Shown: positions 12,729 to 21,752, numbered from the stretch's first letter. The stretch is 30,960 nucleotides of DNA from SLRI01 sp964576715 (GCA_964576715.1 CAZNWE010000051.1:1-30960); one strand, 5' to 3'. The notes: generated by a model not told the origin, from the sequence alone. Made by a program: numbers and translations.

Positions 12729-15227
12729 ATGCCGGAACACCAGACCACCACGCTGGAGCTCGACGGCCTCTCCTGCGCGTCGTGCGTCGGCCGCGCCGAG
12801 CGCGCGCTCGGCGCGGTGCCGGGGATCGAGGCGGCCAGCGTCAATCTCGCCACCGCCAAGGCGCAAATCGAAAGCAGCGGCCGCCTGCCGGCCAGGGCTG
12901 TCGTCGCCGCGCTCGACGCCGCCGGCTACCCGGCGCGGACGGCGACCGTGACGCTCGCGGTCGACAACATGTCCTGCGCCTCCTGCATCGCCCGGGTCGA
13001 AGAGGCGCTCGGCACCGTCCCCGGCGTGCTCGAGGCGAGCGCCAATCTGGCGAACGAGACGGCGACCGTCCGCTATCTCGAGAGCGCCTTGCAGCCACGC
13101 GAGCTGACACGGGCGGCGACGGCGGCCGGCTATCCGGCCGCGATCGAAACCGGCGACGCCACAGCCCCGGCCAACCGCCGTGCCGCGGAGAGTGCCGGGC
13201 TGCGGCGCCGGACGCTGCTGGCCCTGGCCCTGACGCTGCCGGTTTTCGTCTTGGAGATGGGCAGCCATGTCGTCCCCGGCATGCACCAGCTGATCGCCCA
13301 GAGCATCGGCCAGCAAGCCAGCTGGCTGCTCCAGTTCGTGCTGACCACCGCCGTTCTCGCCGGCCCCGGCCGGCGCTTCTTCACCACCGGCGTGCCAGCA
13401 CTGCTCAAGGGCGCGCCCGACATGAATTCGCTCGTCGCCCTCGGCACCGCCGCCGCCTGGGGCTTCTCGGTCGTGGCCCTCTTCGCCCCGTTCCTGCTGC
13501 CGCCGGGGAGCCGTGCGGTCTATTTCGAGGCGGCCGCCGTCATCGCCACGCTGATCCTGCTCGGCCGCTGGCTCGAGGCGCGTGCCAAGGGGCGGACGGG
13601 GGCGGCGATCGAGAAGCTGATCGGCCTGCAGCCGGAGACCGCCAGGGTCGAGCGCGACGGGCGGCTTCGGGAGATCGCCATTGCCGACATCAGGGTCGGC
13701 GATGTCGTCCAGGTCCGCCCGGGCGAGCGGGTCCCGGTCGACGGCACGGTGAGCGACGGCCGCAGCTTCGTCGACGAGAGCATGCTCACCGGCGAGCCGG
13801 CACCCGTCGAGAAGACCCCGGGTGCTGCGGTCACCGGCGGCACGATCAACGGCAGCGGCAGCCTGACCTTCGCGGCGACCCGGATCGGCGCCGATACCAT
13901 GCTCGCCCGGATCATCGCCATGGTCGAGGCAGCGCAGGGGGCGAAGCTGCCGATCCAGGCTGTGGTCGACCGGGTGGTCAGGGTCTTCGTGCCGGCCGTG
14001 ATCGGCGCCGCGCTGTTGACGGTGATCGCCTGGCTCGCCTTCGGCCCGCCCCCGGCACTGACCATGGCGCTGGTCGCCGGGGTCTCCGTGCTGATCATCG
14101 CCTGCCCGTGCGCCATGGGCCTCGCCACCCCCACCTCGATCATGGTCGGCACCGGCCGGGCCGCCGAACTCGGCGTGCTGTTCCGCAAGGGTGCAGCACT
14201 CCAGGCGCTCGAGGCGGTGCGGCTCGTCGCCTTCGACAAGACGGGAACGCTGACCCGTGGCCGGCCGCAGCTGACCGACTTCGTCACCGCGAACGACACC
14301 GATGCCGACAGCGTTCTTCGCCTGGTCGCCGCCGTCGAGGCCAAGTCCGAGCATCCGATCGCCATCGCCGTCATGCAGGCGGCCGAAGCCCGTGGCCTCG
14401 CCGTGCCCGCGGCCGAGGCTTTCGAGGCGCTCGCCGGACGGGGTGTGCGGGCCGTGGTCGAGGGCCGGGCGATCCTTGCCGGCACCGCCCGGCTGCTGCA
14501 GGACGAGGGCATCGACGCGGCTCCGCTCACGCCGACCGCGGCCGATCTCGCGGGGCGCGGCCGGACCCCGATCCTGATCGCCATCGACGGCCGAATCGCG
14601 GCGGTGATCGGCGTGGCCGACCCGCCGAAGCCCGGTGCTGCAGCGGCGATCCGCGCCCTCCATGCGGCCGGGCTCGAGGTGGCGATGCTCACCGGCGACA
14701 ACCGGGCGACCGCCGCGGCGATCGCCCGCGAGCTCGACATCGACCACGTCACCGCCGAACTGCTGCCCGACGGCAAGGTCGCGGCGATCGAGCGGCTCAA
14801 GGAACGCGGCCGGACCGCGTTCGTCGGCGACGGCATCAACGACGCGCCGGCCTTGGCGGCGGCCGATATCGGCATCGCGATCGGCACCGGCACCGCGATC
14901 GCGATCGAATCGGCCGACGTGGTCCTGGCATCGGGCCGGCTCGAGGGGGTGCTGAACGCGCTCGAGCTCAGCCGCCGGACGATGCGCAACATCCGCCAGA
15001 ACCTGTTCTGGGCGTTCGCCTACAACAGCGCCCTGATCCCGGTTGCCGCGGGCGCCCTCTACCCGCTCACCGGCCTGCTGCTCTCGCCGGCCCTGGCCGC
15101 CGCCGCCATGGCGCTGTCGTCGATCTGTGTGCTCGGCAACGCCCTTCGGCTGCGCCGGGTGGTCCCGGCGATGACCGAAGCAGCGGCGGAGCCGGCAACG
15201 CCGGCCCTGGCGGCGGCGACGGGCTGA
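12729..15227 (+). CDS. copA: copper-exporting P1B-type ATPase
   Basis: An 832-residue Cu(I) efflux pump of the inner membrane. Two N-terminal heavy-metal-binding domains carry LSCASC (C16, C19) and MSCASC (C83, C86). Eight transmembrane helices follow, with the transport-site CPC at 459-461 in ACPCAMGLATP. The actuator has TGEP, the phosphorylation site is D503 in DKTGTLT, the nucleotide domain has SEHPIA, and the hinge is GDGINDAPALAAADIGIAIG. CPC with paired CASC domains is the Cu(I)/Ag(I) class. The frame is open 61 codons further up to 12546, but that stretch contains the CueR-type promoter, so ATG 12729 (AAGG 9 bases before) is the start. It is probably monocistronic; a dCTP deaminase gene converges on it. 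Confidence 0.96.
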   Translation: MPEHQTTTLELDGLSCASCVGRAERALGAVPGIEAASVNLATAKAQIESSGRLPARAVVAALDAAGYPARTATVTLAVDNMSCASCIARVEEALGTVPGVLEASANLANETATVRYLESALQPRELTRAATAAGYPAAIETGDATAPANRRAAESAGLRRRTLLALALTLPVFVLEMGSHVVPGMHQLIAQSIGQQASWLLQFVLTTAVLAGPGRRFFTTGVPALLKGAPDMNSLVALGTAAAWGFSVVALFAPFLLPPGSRAVYFEAAAVIATLILLGRWLEARAKGRTGAAIEKLIGLQPETARVERDGRLREIAIADIRVGDVVQVRPGERVPVDGTVSDGRSFVDESMLTGEPAPVEKTPGAAVTGGTINGSGSLTFAATRIGADTMLARIIAMVEAAQGAKLPIQAVVDRVVRVFVPAVIGAALLTVIAWLAFGPPPALTMALVAGVSVLIIACPCAMGLATPTSIMVGTGRAAELGVLFRKGAALQALEAVRLVAFDKTGTLTRGRPQLTDFVTANDTDADSVLRLVAAVEAKSEHPIAIAVMQAAEARGLAVPAAEAFEALAGRGVRAVVEGRAILAGTARLLQDEGIDAAPLTPTAADLAGRGRTPILIAIDGRIAAVIGVADPPKPGAAAAIRALHAAGLEVAMLTGDNRATAAAIARELDIDHVTAELLPDGKVAAIERLKERGRTAFVGDGINDAPALAAADIGIAIGTGTAIAIESADVVLASGRLEGVLNALELSRRTMRNIRQNLFWAFAYNSALIPVAAGALYPLTGLLLSPALAAAAMALSSICVLGNALRLRRVVPAMTEAAAEPATPALAAATG

Positions 15228-15314
15228 GCGGCCGCGTCCTGGCGCCGCGGCGGGCCCGCTCTCCAGCCCGCTTCGCTGCCGCGGATCACGCCGTGCCTCG
15301 AGCCCGGCCGTCGG

Positions 15315-16487
15315 TCAGCCGCCCTCGGGCCAGGGCTTGAAGTGCTTGGCGAGCTGCAGGCCCTGTTTCTGGTAGGAGCCCACCCCCTGGCCGTAGAGCG
15401 TGTCGGGCGGGGCGGCGAGGCGCTCGTAGGTCAGCCGGCCGACGATCTGGCCGTCCTCGATGAGGAACGGCACCTCGTGCGAGCGGACCTCGAGCACGGC
15501 GCGCGTGCCGGTCCCGCCGGTCGCCGCGCAGCCGAAGCCGGGGTCGAAGAAGCCGGCATAGTGGACCCGGAACTCGCCGACCGTGGTGTCGTAGGCGACC
15601 ATCTCGGCGGCGACATGCGGCGGCACGACGACGGCTTCCTTCGAGGCCAGGATGTAGAAATGCTCGGGCTCGAGCAGCACCCCCTGCCCTTGCCGCGCCG
15701 GCATCGGCTCCCAGAAGTCGCGCGGGTCGTAGGCCGCCACGCGGTCGACGTCGATCAGCCCGGCATGGCGCTTCGCCCGGTAGCCGATGCAGCTGCCGTC
15801 GCCCGCCCCGTTGACGTCGACGGTGAACGGCAAGCCGTCCTTGTCGGGGTCGACCGCCTGGTCGCCGCCGATCAGGCCGAAGTCGGCCTGCAGCTGCTTG
15901 TGGAACCGCGCCGAGACCGGTGGCGAGCCGCGCCGCAGGCGCAGCTGGGTCAGCTTCGAGCCCTGCCGGACCTGGATGGCGAAGCTCCGCGGGGCCAGCT
16001 CGACATAGAGCGGGCCCCGGTAGCCCTCCTCGATGCGGTCGAAGCGGGTGCCGCGGTCGGTGATGACCCGGGCGAAGACGTCGAGCCGGCCGATCGAGCT
16101 CTTCGGGTTGGCGGTGGCCGAGGTCCGCCATTTCAGGTTGAGGCGTTCCTCGAGCGGGACGATGTAGACCGCCCCGCGCTCGAGCACCGCCCCTGCGGTC
16201 AGCGGCATGGCATAGAGGGCGAGGTCGTCGAGCCGGTCGGCGACGCGGCACCCGGCGCCGGGCAGGAAGCTCGCGGCGACCCGGTAGGCCATCGGCCCGA
16301 GCCGGAGGTCGAGGCTGGCGGGCTGCACCTGGGCGGGCTCGATCGGCCGAGCGGCCTCGATCTCGTGCGCCTGGATCGCCGCGCGGAGTGCCTGCGACGG
16401 CAGCACGCCGGTGCCGGCCGGCCCGGCGGCCTCGGCGAACAGGCCGGGGCCGGCCGACCCAGGCGGTGCTGGCTCGGGCTCGGTCAT
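15315..16487 (-). CDS. dcd: 2'-deoxycytidine 5'-triphosphate deaminase, long form
   Basis: A 390-residue protein of the long dCTP deaminase family found in alphaproteobacteria, about twice the size of E. coli Dcd and built from two dUTPase-like jelly-roll halves. It would convert dCTP to dUTP for thymidylate synthesis. Visible family features: QPASLDLRLG (near the N-terminus), ANPKSSIGRLDVFARVITD, YRGPLYVELAPRSFAIQVRQGSKL, then in the second half VVVPPHVAAEMVAYDTTVGEFRVHYAGFFDPGFG and a GQIVGRL turn. ATG 16487 is chosen because the preceding in-frame 43 codons are Arg-rich and unlike the family. No clear Shine-Dalgarno is seen. It is divergent from rpiA across 180 bases holding a plausible promoter. 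Confidence 0.9.
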   Translation of the reverse strand: MTEPEPAPPGSAGPGLFAEAAGPAGTGVLPSQALRAAIQAHEIEAARPIEPAQVQPASLDLRLGPMAYRVAASFLPGAGCRVADRLDDLALYAMPLTAGAVLERGAVYIVPLEERLNLKWRTSATANPKSSIGRLDVFARVITDRGTRFDRIEEGYRGPLYVELAPRSFAIQVRQGSKLTQLRLRRGSPPVSARFHKQLQADFGLIGGDQAVDPDKDGLPFTVDVNGAGDGSCIGYRAKRHAGLIDVDRVAAYDPRDFWEPMPARQGQGVLLEPEHFYILASKEAVVVPPHVAAEMVAYDTTVGEFRVHYAGFFDPGFGCAATGGTGTRAVLEVRSHEVPFLIEDGQIVGRLTYERLAAPPDTLYGQGVGSYQKQGLQLAKHFKPWPEGG

Positions 16488-16559
16488 CGATGCGGGGCGG
16501 CCATGCGAGGGGTCGGAGCGACCATGCAGCTTGCCTCGGGCTCGGGCGGCGGTCCTCCG

Positions 16560-16587
16560 CTTATAGCGGTTGCGGCGGCCGGGCCAA
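16560..16587 (-). promoter_or_regulatory. candidate promoter for dcd
   Basis: On the minus strand TTGGCC (16587-16582), a 16-base spacer and TATAAG (16565-16560) give a fair sigma-70 match about 70 bases before the dcd start. The -10 lies inside a small palindrome CCGCT-TAT-AGCGG (16557-16569), whose core GCTTATAGCGG also occurs near 12501. Confidence 0.4.
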
Positions 16588-16667
16588 GAGACGAGCGTTG
16601 CAACATCCGGGTGCACGCCGCGACAGAGCGCCCTATGCTGCCCGCCTTGCTGCCAGGGGACCGCCGC

Positions 16668-17426
16668 ATGACCACGCCCGCGCCTTCACCGCAGGACCGC
16701 GCCAAGCGCGCCGCCGCGGCGTTCGCCGTCGACCGCTACGTCCGGCCCGGGATGAAGCTCGGCCTCGGCTCGGGCAGCACGGCGTTCTGGATGGTCCGGC
16801 TGCTCGGCGAGCGGGTCGCGGCCGGGCTCGACGTCGTCGGGGTGCCGACCTCGACCGGTACCGCCGATCTGGCGCGCGAGGTGGGCGTGCCACTGGCCGA
16901 TCTGAACGAGCTCGGCTGGCTGGATCTCACCCTCGACGGCGCCGACGAGATCGATCCGGCGCTCCGGATGATCAAGGGTGGTGGCGCCTGCCTGCTCTGG
17001 GAGAAGATCGTCGCCGCCTCGTCGACCGGCATGGTGGCCCTGGTCGATGCCGGCAAGCAGGTGGCCGAACTCGGTGCCTATCCCCTGCCGGTCGAGGTGG
17101 TCCGCTTCGGCTGGCCGACGACGCGGCGGCGGATCGAGCACGTGCTGGTGGCGCACGGGCTCGGCGATCGGCTGGTCGCCTTGCGCGGTGGCGAGGTCAC
17201 GCCGCTGCTGACCGACAGCGGCCACGTCATCCTCGACTGCGCGCTCGGTGCGATCCCCGACCCGGAGGCGCTCGATCGCGCACTGAACCAGATCCCGGGC
17301 GTGGTCGAGAACGGGCTGTTCTGCGGCATCGCGCGCACCGCGGTGGTCGGCCACCCCGACGGCACGGTGACCGAGATCAGCGGCGCGCATGGTGGAAACG
17401 GCGACCGACCGGGCGGCGGCCGCTGA
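16668..17426 (+). CDS. rpiA: ribose-5-phosphate isomerase A
   Basis: A 252-residue cytosolic isomerase that interconverts ribose-5-phosphate and ribulose-5-phosphate in the pentose phosphate pathway (EC 5.3.1.6). The RpiA motifs are complete: LGLGSGSTAFWMV (phosphate loop), VGVPTSTGTADLA, LDLTLDGADEIDP with the catalytic acid region, IKGGGACLLWEKI, and the C-terminal IPGVVENGLFCGIA. AGGGGA 8 bases before ATG 16668 selects this start; an in-frame ATG at 16635 is less well placed. The long open frame upstream is antisense to dcd. The last dozen Gly/Arg residues exceed the usual end of the family. A small AhpD-like gene follows after 72 bases. Confidence 0.95.
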   Translation: MTTPAPSPQDRAKRAAAAFAVDRYVRPGMKLGLGSGSTAFWMVRLLGERVAAGLDVVGVPTSTGTADLAREVGVPLADLNELGWLDLTLDGADEIDPALRMIKGGGACLLWEKIVAASSTGMVALVDAGKQVAELGAYPLPVEVVRFGWPTTRRRIEHVLVAHGLGDRLVALRGGEVTPLLTDSGHVILDCALGAIPDPEALDRALNQIPGVVENGLFCGIARTAVVGHPDGTVTEISGAHGGNGDRPGGGR

Positions 17427-17498
17427 TCCAGATCAAGGCGCGGGCGGCCGCTTCGTGGTCCATCGCCGGCGGTTGTGACGACCAGAGGAGATTGTTGG

Positions 17499-17837
17499 AT
17501 GTCGTATCTCGAGCTCGAGAAGAAGTACCAGCAGCAGTCGAAGGCGCTGCACAAGGATGGCGGCGAGGCGCTGGCGGCGTTTCGCGCGGTGGTCAAGGCG
17601 GCCGGCACGGACGGGGCGCTCGATCACAAGACCAAGGAGCTGATGGCCCTCGCGATCTCGGTCGCGGTGCGCTGCGAGGGCTGCATCGTGTTCCATTCGC
17701 GGGCCTGCCTCCGGCTGGGTGCGACGCGGGCGGAGATCCTCGACATGCTGGCCGTGGCGGTCGAGATGGGCGGCGGGCCCTCGGCGATCTACGGGGCTCA
17801 GGCGCTGGCCTGCTACGACGAGATGGCGGCCGGCTGA
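17499..17837 (+). CDS. carboxymuconolactone decarboxylase family (AhpD-like) protein
   Basis: A 112-residue, mostly helical protein of the CMD/AhpD fold. The redox motif is C59-E-G-C62 followed by H66 (RCEGCIVFHSRACL), with E47 upstream, the arrangement of AhpD-type alkylhydroperoxidases that reduce peroxides or act as thiol-disulfide partners. Small stand-alone members of this length are common and mostly uncharacterised. They usually form trimers or hexamers. AGAGGAG about 8 bases before ATG 17499 is a strong ribosome site; the GTG at 17475 is not needed. It lies 72 bases behind rpiA and could share its transcript. The substrate is unknown. Confidence 0.9.
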   Translation: MSYLELEKKYQQQSKALHKDGGEALAAFRAVVKAAGTDGALDHKTKELMALAISVAVRCEGCIVFHSRACLRLGATRAEILDMLAVAVEMGGGPSAIYGAQALACYDEMAAG

Positions 17838-17994
17838 GCAGCGCCGGGAGGGCTGGTTCCGCGGCCGGCGGACTTGGCCAGGGAACCGCGGCGATGCTCG
17901 GCTGTCAGGTGCCACGACAACGCCCGGATGCGTTCATCCGTTGTCCAGGTGCAGCGTTGCCATTGGACCTGGCTCAAGCAGGCGGCCAGTGCCG

Positions 17995-18225
17995 CTACCG
18001 CAGCTTCTCGCGCAGTGCCGCGGCGGCCCCTTGCGGCAGCTGGGACAGACGAATGCCGCGCAACCGGGCGACGGTGCGCGCCGGCTCCAGCCCTCTCGCC
18101 GTCGCCATTTGCGCCAGCGGCAACTGCCGATCGCTGGCCGTCGAAGCCAGTCCTGCGGCATTCTCGGTCCGCACCAGCTCGATCTCGAGCGAGTCGAGAT
18201 CGGCCTGGGTGACGTCGAGGTGCCG
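17995..18225 (-). pseudogene. start-less coding remnant, C-terminal fragment
   Basis: The minus strand from about 18225 to the TAG at 17995 encodes roughly 75 residues, including LDVTQADLDSLEIELV and ARTVARLRGIRLSQL, ending ALREKLR. The codons end mostly in G or C and the residues form amphipathic helices, unlike the Arg/Ser/Pro-rich shadow frames around it. No ATG or GTG with a ribosome site precedes it: the only in-frame start is 18345, beyond the terminator hairpin and overlapping the upstream gene's end. I read it as the tail of a gene whose beginning was lost. It resembles no family I can name. Confidence 0.35.
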
Positions 18226-18261
18226 TGATCGCCAAAGACGCGACGTTGTTCGGAAAGAAAT

Positions 18262-18284
18262 GTGGGGAGGCAGCGCCTCCCCAC
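18262..18284 (-). terminator. strong hairpin, likely terminator of the membrane-protein gene
   Basis: Perfect 10-base arms GTGGGGAGGC (18262-18271) and GCCTCCCCAC (18275-18284) enclose a 3-base loop. In the minus direction it lies 47 bases after the stop of the 541-residue membrane protein, and is followed by ATTTCTTTCC. On the plus strand no T-run follows. It therefore fits a minus-strand intrinsic terminator. Confidence 0.6.
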
Positions 18285-18331
18285 GCCCCACCGTTCCTTC
18301 GGGGTTGCGGCTGCGGGAGTGTCGATGATCA

Positions 18332-19957
18332 TCAAGAGCCGCCAAGCCAGCGGGCAGTGTCGATGCCGCGATAGGCTGCGCCTGCCACGTAGGCGGCGAA
18401 ACCGCCCTGGTGGAGGAAGGCTATGGCGACCGCCATCAGCGCGAACCAGGCGATGCTGAGAAGGCCGGCCAGCAGCCAGAGGCCGATGCGGTCGTGCGCG
18501 ACGTACGCGGCCACCGCCCGGCGCGTCCGGCTCCGCGTCGCCTCGTCCAGATCGTCCCAGCGCTCGAGGTCAGTGGCCCATCGTCGGCGCCCTGCCGACA
18601 GGAACACGAAGCCGAGCGGGCTCATCCAGACGACCGCGACGTGGAGAAACGTCGGCACCAGCGTGGTCAACAACATCAGCGTCAGCCACGCCCCCTCGCC
18701 GAACGGCGCCGCCGCGGCACCCTCTACATAGGCCTCGAGATCGAAGGCGCCTTCGCCTTGCCAGAGCGAGGCCTGCCAGAGCGAGGCCTGCCAGAGCGAG
18801 GCCTGATTGTACGCCTCGAAGCCGAGCGCCAGCATGAACGCCATGCCGAGCAGCATGCCGGCGGCGATCGCGAGATCGAAGATCCCGTGCCGGAGCGCCA
18901 CCAGGGCGAGGCGAAGCGCCCCGGCCCCTCGATCGAACGCCCCGACGAGATGCGCCCCCAGCCGCCGCGTCACCCACCACGACCCCCAATCGACCCCGCC
19001 ATTGATCAGCGGCAGGACGAGGAAGAAGACGAGCAGGAGGATCGACAACTCATGTACGAAGCCTAGCCCTGAGAAGACACCAAGGCCGCCCAAGCCGACC
19101 ATGGCACCGAGCGCACCGGGGAAGGCGCCGGGCTTCGGGAAAAAGCCGACGGCAACGGCACCGGCAAGGGCAAGGGCAAGAGCGACTCCCGCTGCCCCAG
19201 CGGTAGTCGAGACGAGCGCTCCTGTCCAATCCGACTGAAACCACGACCTGACATGCACGGCCATGGCGACGCCGAGAACCGGCAGTGCCCCGACTAACAG
19301 TGCCAAAGCGACAATGCCCACTCGACGTTCCGGCAAGATGACGACCGAGAGCGCCACCACCAGCACCAGCGCCACGGCTGCCCCGAACCGGTAGAGGCGG
19401 TCGACCGCACGTCGCTTGCTGCGCCACCGGCGGCGGAGCACACGGGTCATTTGCAGCCGGGTGACCAGTCGCCGCTCGAAGCGGCGGACGCGCGGGCCCA
19501 GATACCTGCCGAGCCCATAGCCGATGAACGGAGCGATCATGACAATAGCGCCGGCGATCAGCCGGGCCGGTTGCTCGGCGTCCCTCGGCATGAGGTGCAA
19601 GCCACCAACGACGCCCGGGCCGCCGAGGCCCCAGACGAGGAAGAAGCCGGCATAGGCGTAGACCAGGGCGATGATGATGCAGAGGCCGAGGGCCTTGGCG
19701 GATGACGCTGCGCCGAAGTGGCGGTCGAGAAGGGCGAGGCCGCCTGCGAGGCCGTTGCGGTAGCGCTGGCCGAGCGAGCCGTCACGCAGGCTGGCGGCGA
19801 TGTCCGCGCGATAGGTGGCGTCGGTCGCCAGGTCGTCCCACACCTCGCGGCGCGAGGGACCGAGCCACGACAAGAGTGCAACGATGACAGAAAGGACGCC
19901 CGCAATGCCGCCGGCGACACCGATCCACCCCGCCCAGCCGAGCCCGTTCTCCTCCAT
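18332..19957 (-). CDS. uncharacterised multi-spanning membrane protein
   Basis: A 541-residue protein with some ten or more hydrophobic segments, grouped in a few clusters separated by Arg-rich loops (about 165-195 and 455-485). The first helix begins near residue 10, with no cleavable signal. I recognise no family: there are no transporter signatures, no conserved charged residues within helices that I can name and no catalytic motif. The most striking feature is ASLWQ three times in tandem (about 385-399), coded by perfect 15-base repeats at 18760-18804, in the stretch between two hydrophobic regions. ATG 19957 lacks a good ribosome site. It follows the GH13 gene on the same strand after 94 bases and ends at a strong hairpin, so it may be the distal gene of that transcript. 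Confidence 0.75.
   Translation of the reverse strand: MEENGLGWAGWIGVAGGIAGVLSVIVALLSWLGPSRREVWDDLATDATYRADIAASLRDGSLGQRYRNGLAGGLALLDRHFGAASSAKALGLCIIIALVYAYAGFFLVWGLGGPGVVGGLHLMPRDAEQPARLIAGAIVMIAPFIGYGLGRYLGPRVRRFERRLVTRLQMTRVLRRRWRSKRRAVDRLYRFGAAVALVLVVALSVVILPERRVGIVALALLVGALPVLGVAMAVHVRSWFQSDWTGALVSTTAGAAGVALALALAGAVAVGFFPKPGAFPGALGAMVGLGGLGVFSGLGFVHELSILLLVFFLVLPLINGGVDWGSWWVTRRLGAHLVGAFDRGAGALRLALVALRHGIFDLAIAAGMLLGMAFMLALGFEAYNQASLWQASLWQASLWQGEGAFDLEAYVEGAAAAPFGEGAWLTLMLLTTLVPTFLHVAVVWMSPLGFVFLSAGRRRWATDLERWDDLDEATRSRTRRAVAAYVAHDRIGLWLLAGLLSIAWFALMAVAIAFLHQGGFAAYVAGAAYRGIDTARWLGGS
18760..18804. repeat. three perfect 15-base tandem repeats, in frame
   Basis: GCCAGAGCGAGGCCT occurs at 18760-18774, 18775-18789 and 18790-18804 without a mismatch. 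On the minus strand each copy adds one ASLWQ unit to the membrane protein. Perfect identity suggests recent slippage, so copy number may vary between strains without breaking the frame. Confidence 0.9.
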
Positions 19958-20051
19958 CGGCGGTTGTCCGCCCGCTTATCTCATGCCGGTCCACCGCTAT
20001 CAGCGGCGTGTCGGCTGGGCAAGCCGGAGCGTTCGGGAACACTTCACGCCA

Positions 20052-21752
20052 TCACCCTTTGCCGACGAGCCGATGCACGCGGGCCTCCCAGGGGCGGAGG
20101 GTCAGCTGGCGGAGGTCGTCGCCGGGGTCGACCGGGTAATTGGCGATCAGCGGTTCGGCGCTGGTGACGGTGATGTGGGTCGGCAGGGCGAAGATTGGGG
20201 TGTCGCTGCTGAAGTTGCAGACGACGAGCAGGCGGTCGTCCTCGTGGCTGCGCAGATAGGCGTAGATCTGCTGGTGCTCGGCGAGGATGAGGTCGTAGCG
20301 GCCGTGGACGATGACGGGCTCGGCTTTCCTGAGCGCGATCAGCCTTCGGTAGTAGTGGAAGATCGAATCGGGGTCGGCCATGGCCGCCTCGACGTTGATC
20401 CGGTCCTTGTTCGGGTTGACCTTGATCCAGGGCTCGCCGGTGGTGAAGCCGGCCGCGTGGCCGGCGGTCCACTGCATCGGGGTGCGGGCGTTGTCGCGGC
20501 TCTTCTGGTGGATCATCGCCATCAGCCGGGCCTCGTCGACCGCGCCTGAGGCCTTGGCCTCGCGGTACATGTTCAAGGTCTCGATGTCGCGGTAGTCGTC
20601 GATCGAGGCGAACGCGACATTGGTCATGCCGATTTCCTCGCCCTGGTAGATGTAGGGCGTGCCCTGCAGCAGATGGAGGAAGGTGGCGAGCAGCTTCGCC
20701 GATTCGCCGCGGTAGCGGCCGTCGTCGCCGAACCTGGAGACCGGCCGCGGCTGGTCGTGATTGGCGAGGTAGAGGCTGTTCCAGCCCTGGCCTTCGAGCC
20801 CGGTCTGCCAGCTCGACATCGCCTGCTTGAGGTCGAGGAGCGACCAGTCGTCCCTGGTCCATTTCGAGCGGGTGACCGGGTCGCGGTCGATGTCCACATG
20901 CGCGAACTGAAAGAGCATGTTGAGCGAGCCGGTCTGCCCGTGGGTCAGCGCCAGCCCGTGCTCGACCGTGGCCATGGGCGTCTCGCCCACCGTGATGATG
21001 TCGTAGTGGCTGAGCACCTCGCGTTTCATCTCGGCGAGGAACTCGACCAGCCGCGGCCCCTGGACGAAGCAGTCGAAGGCCGGCTGCCACGGGCCGTCGA
21101 TGGTGACCGGGGCGTCGGGCAGGCCCGGCATCTTGGAGAGCACGTTGATGACGTCCATGCGAAAGCCGTCGATGCCCTTGTCCAGCCACCAGCGCATCAT
21201 GGCGTGGACGGCGTGGCGGACTTGCGCGTTCTCCCAGTTGAGGTCGGGCTGTTTTCTGGAGAACAGGTGGAGGTAGTATTCGCCGGTGGCCGCGTCCCAT
21301 TCCCAGACCGAGCCCGAGAAGAAGCTGAGCCAGTTGTTGGGCGGCGAGCCGTCGGCTTTCGCCTTGCGCCAGACATACCAGTCGCGTTTCGGGCTGTCCT
21401 TCGACGCGCGGCTCTCGATGAACCAGGGATGCTCGTCGGAGGTGTGGTTGACCACGAGGTCCATCACCAGCTTGATGCCGCGGCTGTGCAGGCCGGCGAG
21501 CAGCGCCTCGAAGTCGGCCATGCTGCCGAACTCGGCCATGATCGCCTGGTAGTCGCTGATGTCGTAGCCGTTGTCGTCGTTGGGGGACTGGTAGATCGGC
21601 GACAGCCAGACGATGTCGACGCCGAGCGCCTTCAGGTAGTCGAGCCGCTCGATGATCCCCCGAAGGTCGCCGATGCCGTCGCCGTTGCTGTCCTGAAAGC
21701 TGCGCGGGTAGATCTGGTAGACGACGCCCTCTTTCCACCATGCCTTGGTCAC
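20052..21752 (-). CDS. GH13 alpha-glucosidase, oligo-1,6-glucosidase type
   Basis: A 566-residue cytoplasmic glycoside hydrolase of the MalL/oligo-1,6-glucosidase group, which releases glucose from the non-reducing end of short alpha-glucosides. The (beta/alpha)8 motifs are complete: DLVVNHTSDEHPWF, GFRMDVIN with nucleophile D200, TVGETPM with acid/base E257, and NHDQPR with D333. Val directly after D200 is the residue linked to alpha-1,6 (isomaltose-type) specificity; alpha-1,4 enzymes have a smaller residue there. No signal peptide. GTG 21752, preceded by GGGGAG at 7 bases, is chosen; the frame runs open to 21860, but that stretch is not family-like. It is divergent from the AraD gene. No sugar transporter is adjacent. 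Confidence 0.92.
   Translation of the reverse strand: MTKAWWKEGVVYQIYPRSFQDSNGDGIGDLRGIIERLDYLKALGVDIVWLSPIYQSPNDDNGYDISDYQAIMAEFGSMADFEALLAGLHSRGIKLVMDLVVNHTSDEHPWFIESRASKDSPKRDWYVWRKAKADGSPPNNWLSFFSGSVWEWDAATGEYYLHLFSRKQPDLNWENAQVRHAVHAMMRWWLDKGIDGFRMDVINVLSKMPGLPDAPVTIDGPWQPAFDCFVQGPRLVEFLAEMKREVLSHYDIITVGETPMATVEHGLALTHGQTGSLNMLFQFAHVDIDRDPVTRSKWTRDDWSLLDLKQAMSSWQTGLEGQGWNSLYLANHDQPRPVSRFGDDGRYRGESAKLLATFLHLLQGTPYIYQGEEIGMTNVAFASIDDYRDIETLNMYREAKASGAVDEARLMAMIHQKSRDNARTPMQWTAGHAAGFTTGEPWIKVNPNKDRINVEAAMADPDSIFHYYRRLIALRKAEPVIVHGRYDLILAEHQQIYAYLRSHEDDRLLVVCNFSSDTPIFALPTHITVTSAEPLIANYPVDPGDDLRQLTLRPWEARVHRLVGKG

Larger units (their letters stand above)
17838..18331. other. 494-base gap with hairpins and a coding remnant
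   Basis: No intact gene is supported. Just after the AhpD-like gene, GGTTCC/GGAACC arms (about 17853-17887), a CGGATG-CGTT-CATCCG hairpin near 17933 and CCAGGT/ACCTGG arms near 17945 could slow or end transcription, though without T-runs. From 17995 to about 18225 the minus strand reads like the end of a protein (listed separately). 18262-18284 is a strong hairpin. Confidence 0.5.

Noticed and set aside
12782..15340. An 852-codon frame on the same strand as copA
   Set aside because: It overlaps copA in another frame, is Arg-rich and has no recognisable domain.
15342..16667. A long plus-strand frame fused in front of rpiA
   Set aside because: It is antisense to dcd. RpiA begins at its own ribosome site at 16668.
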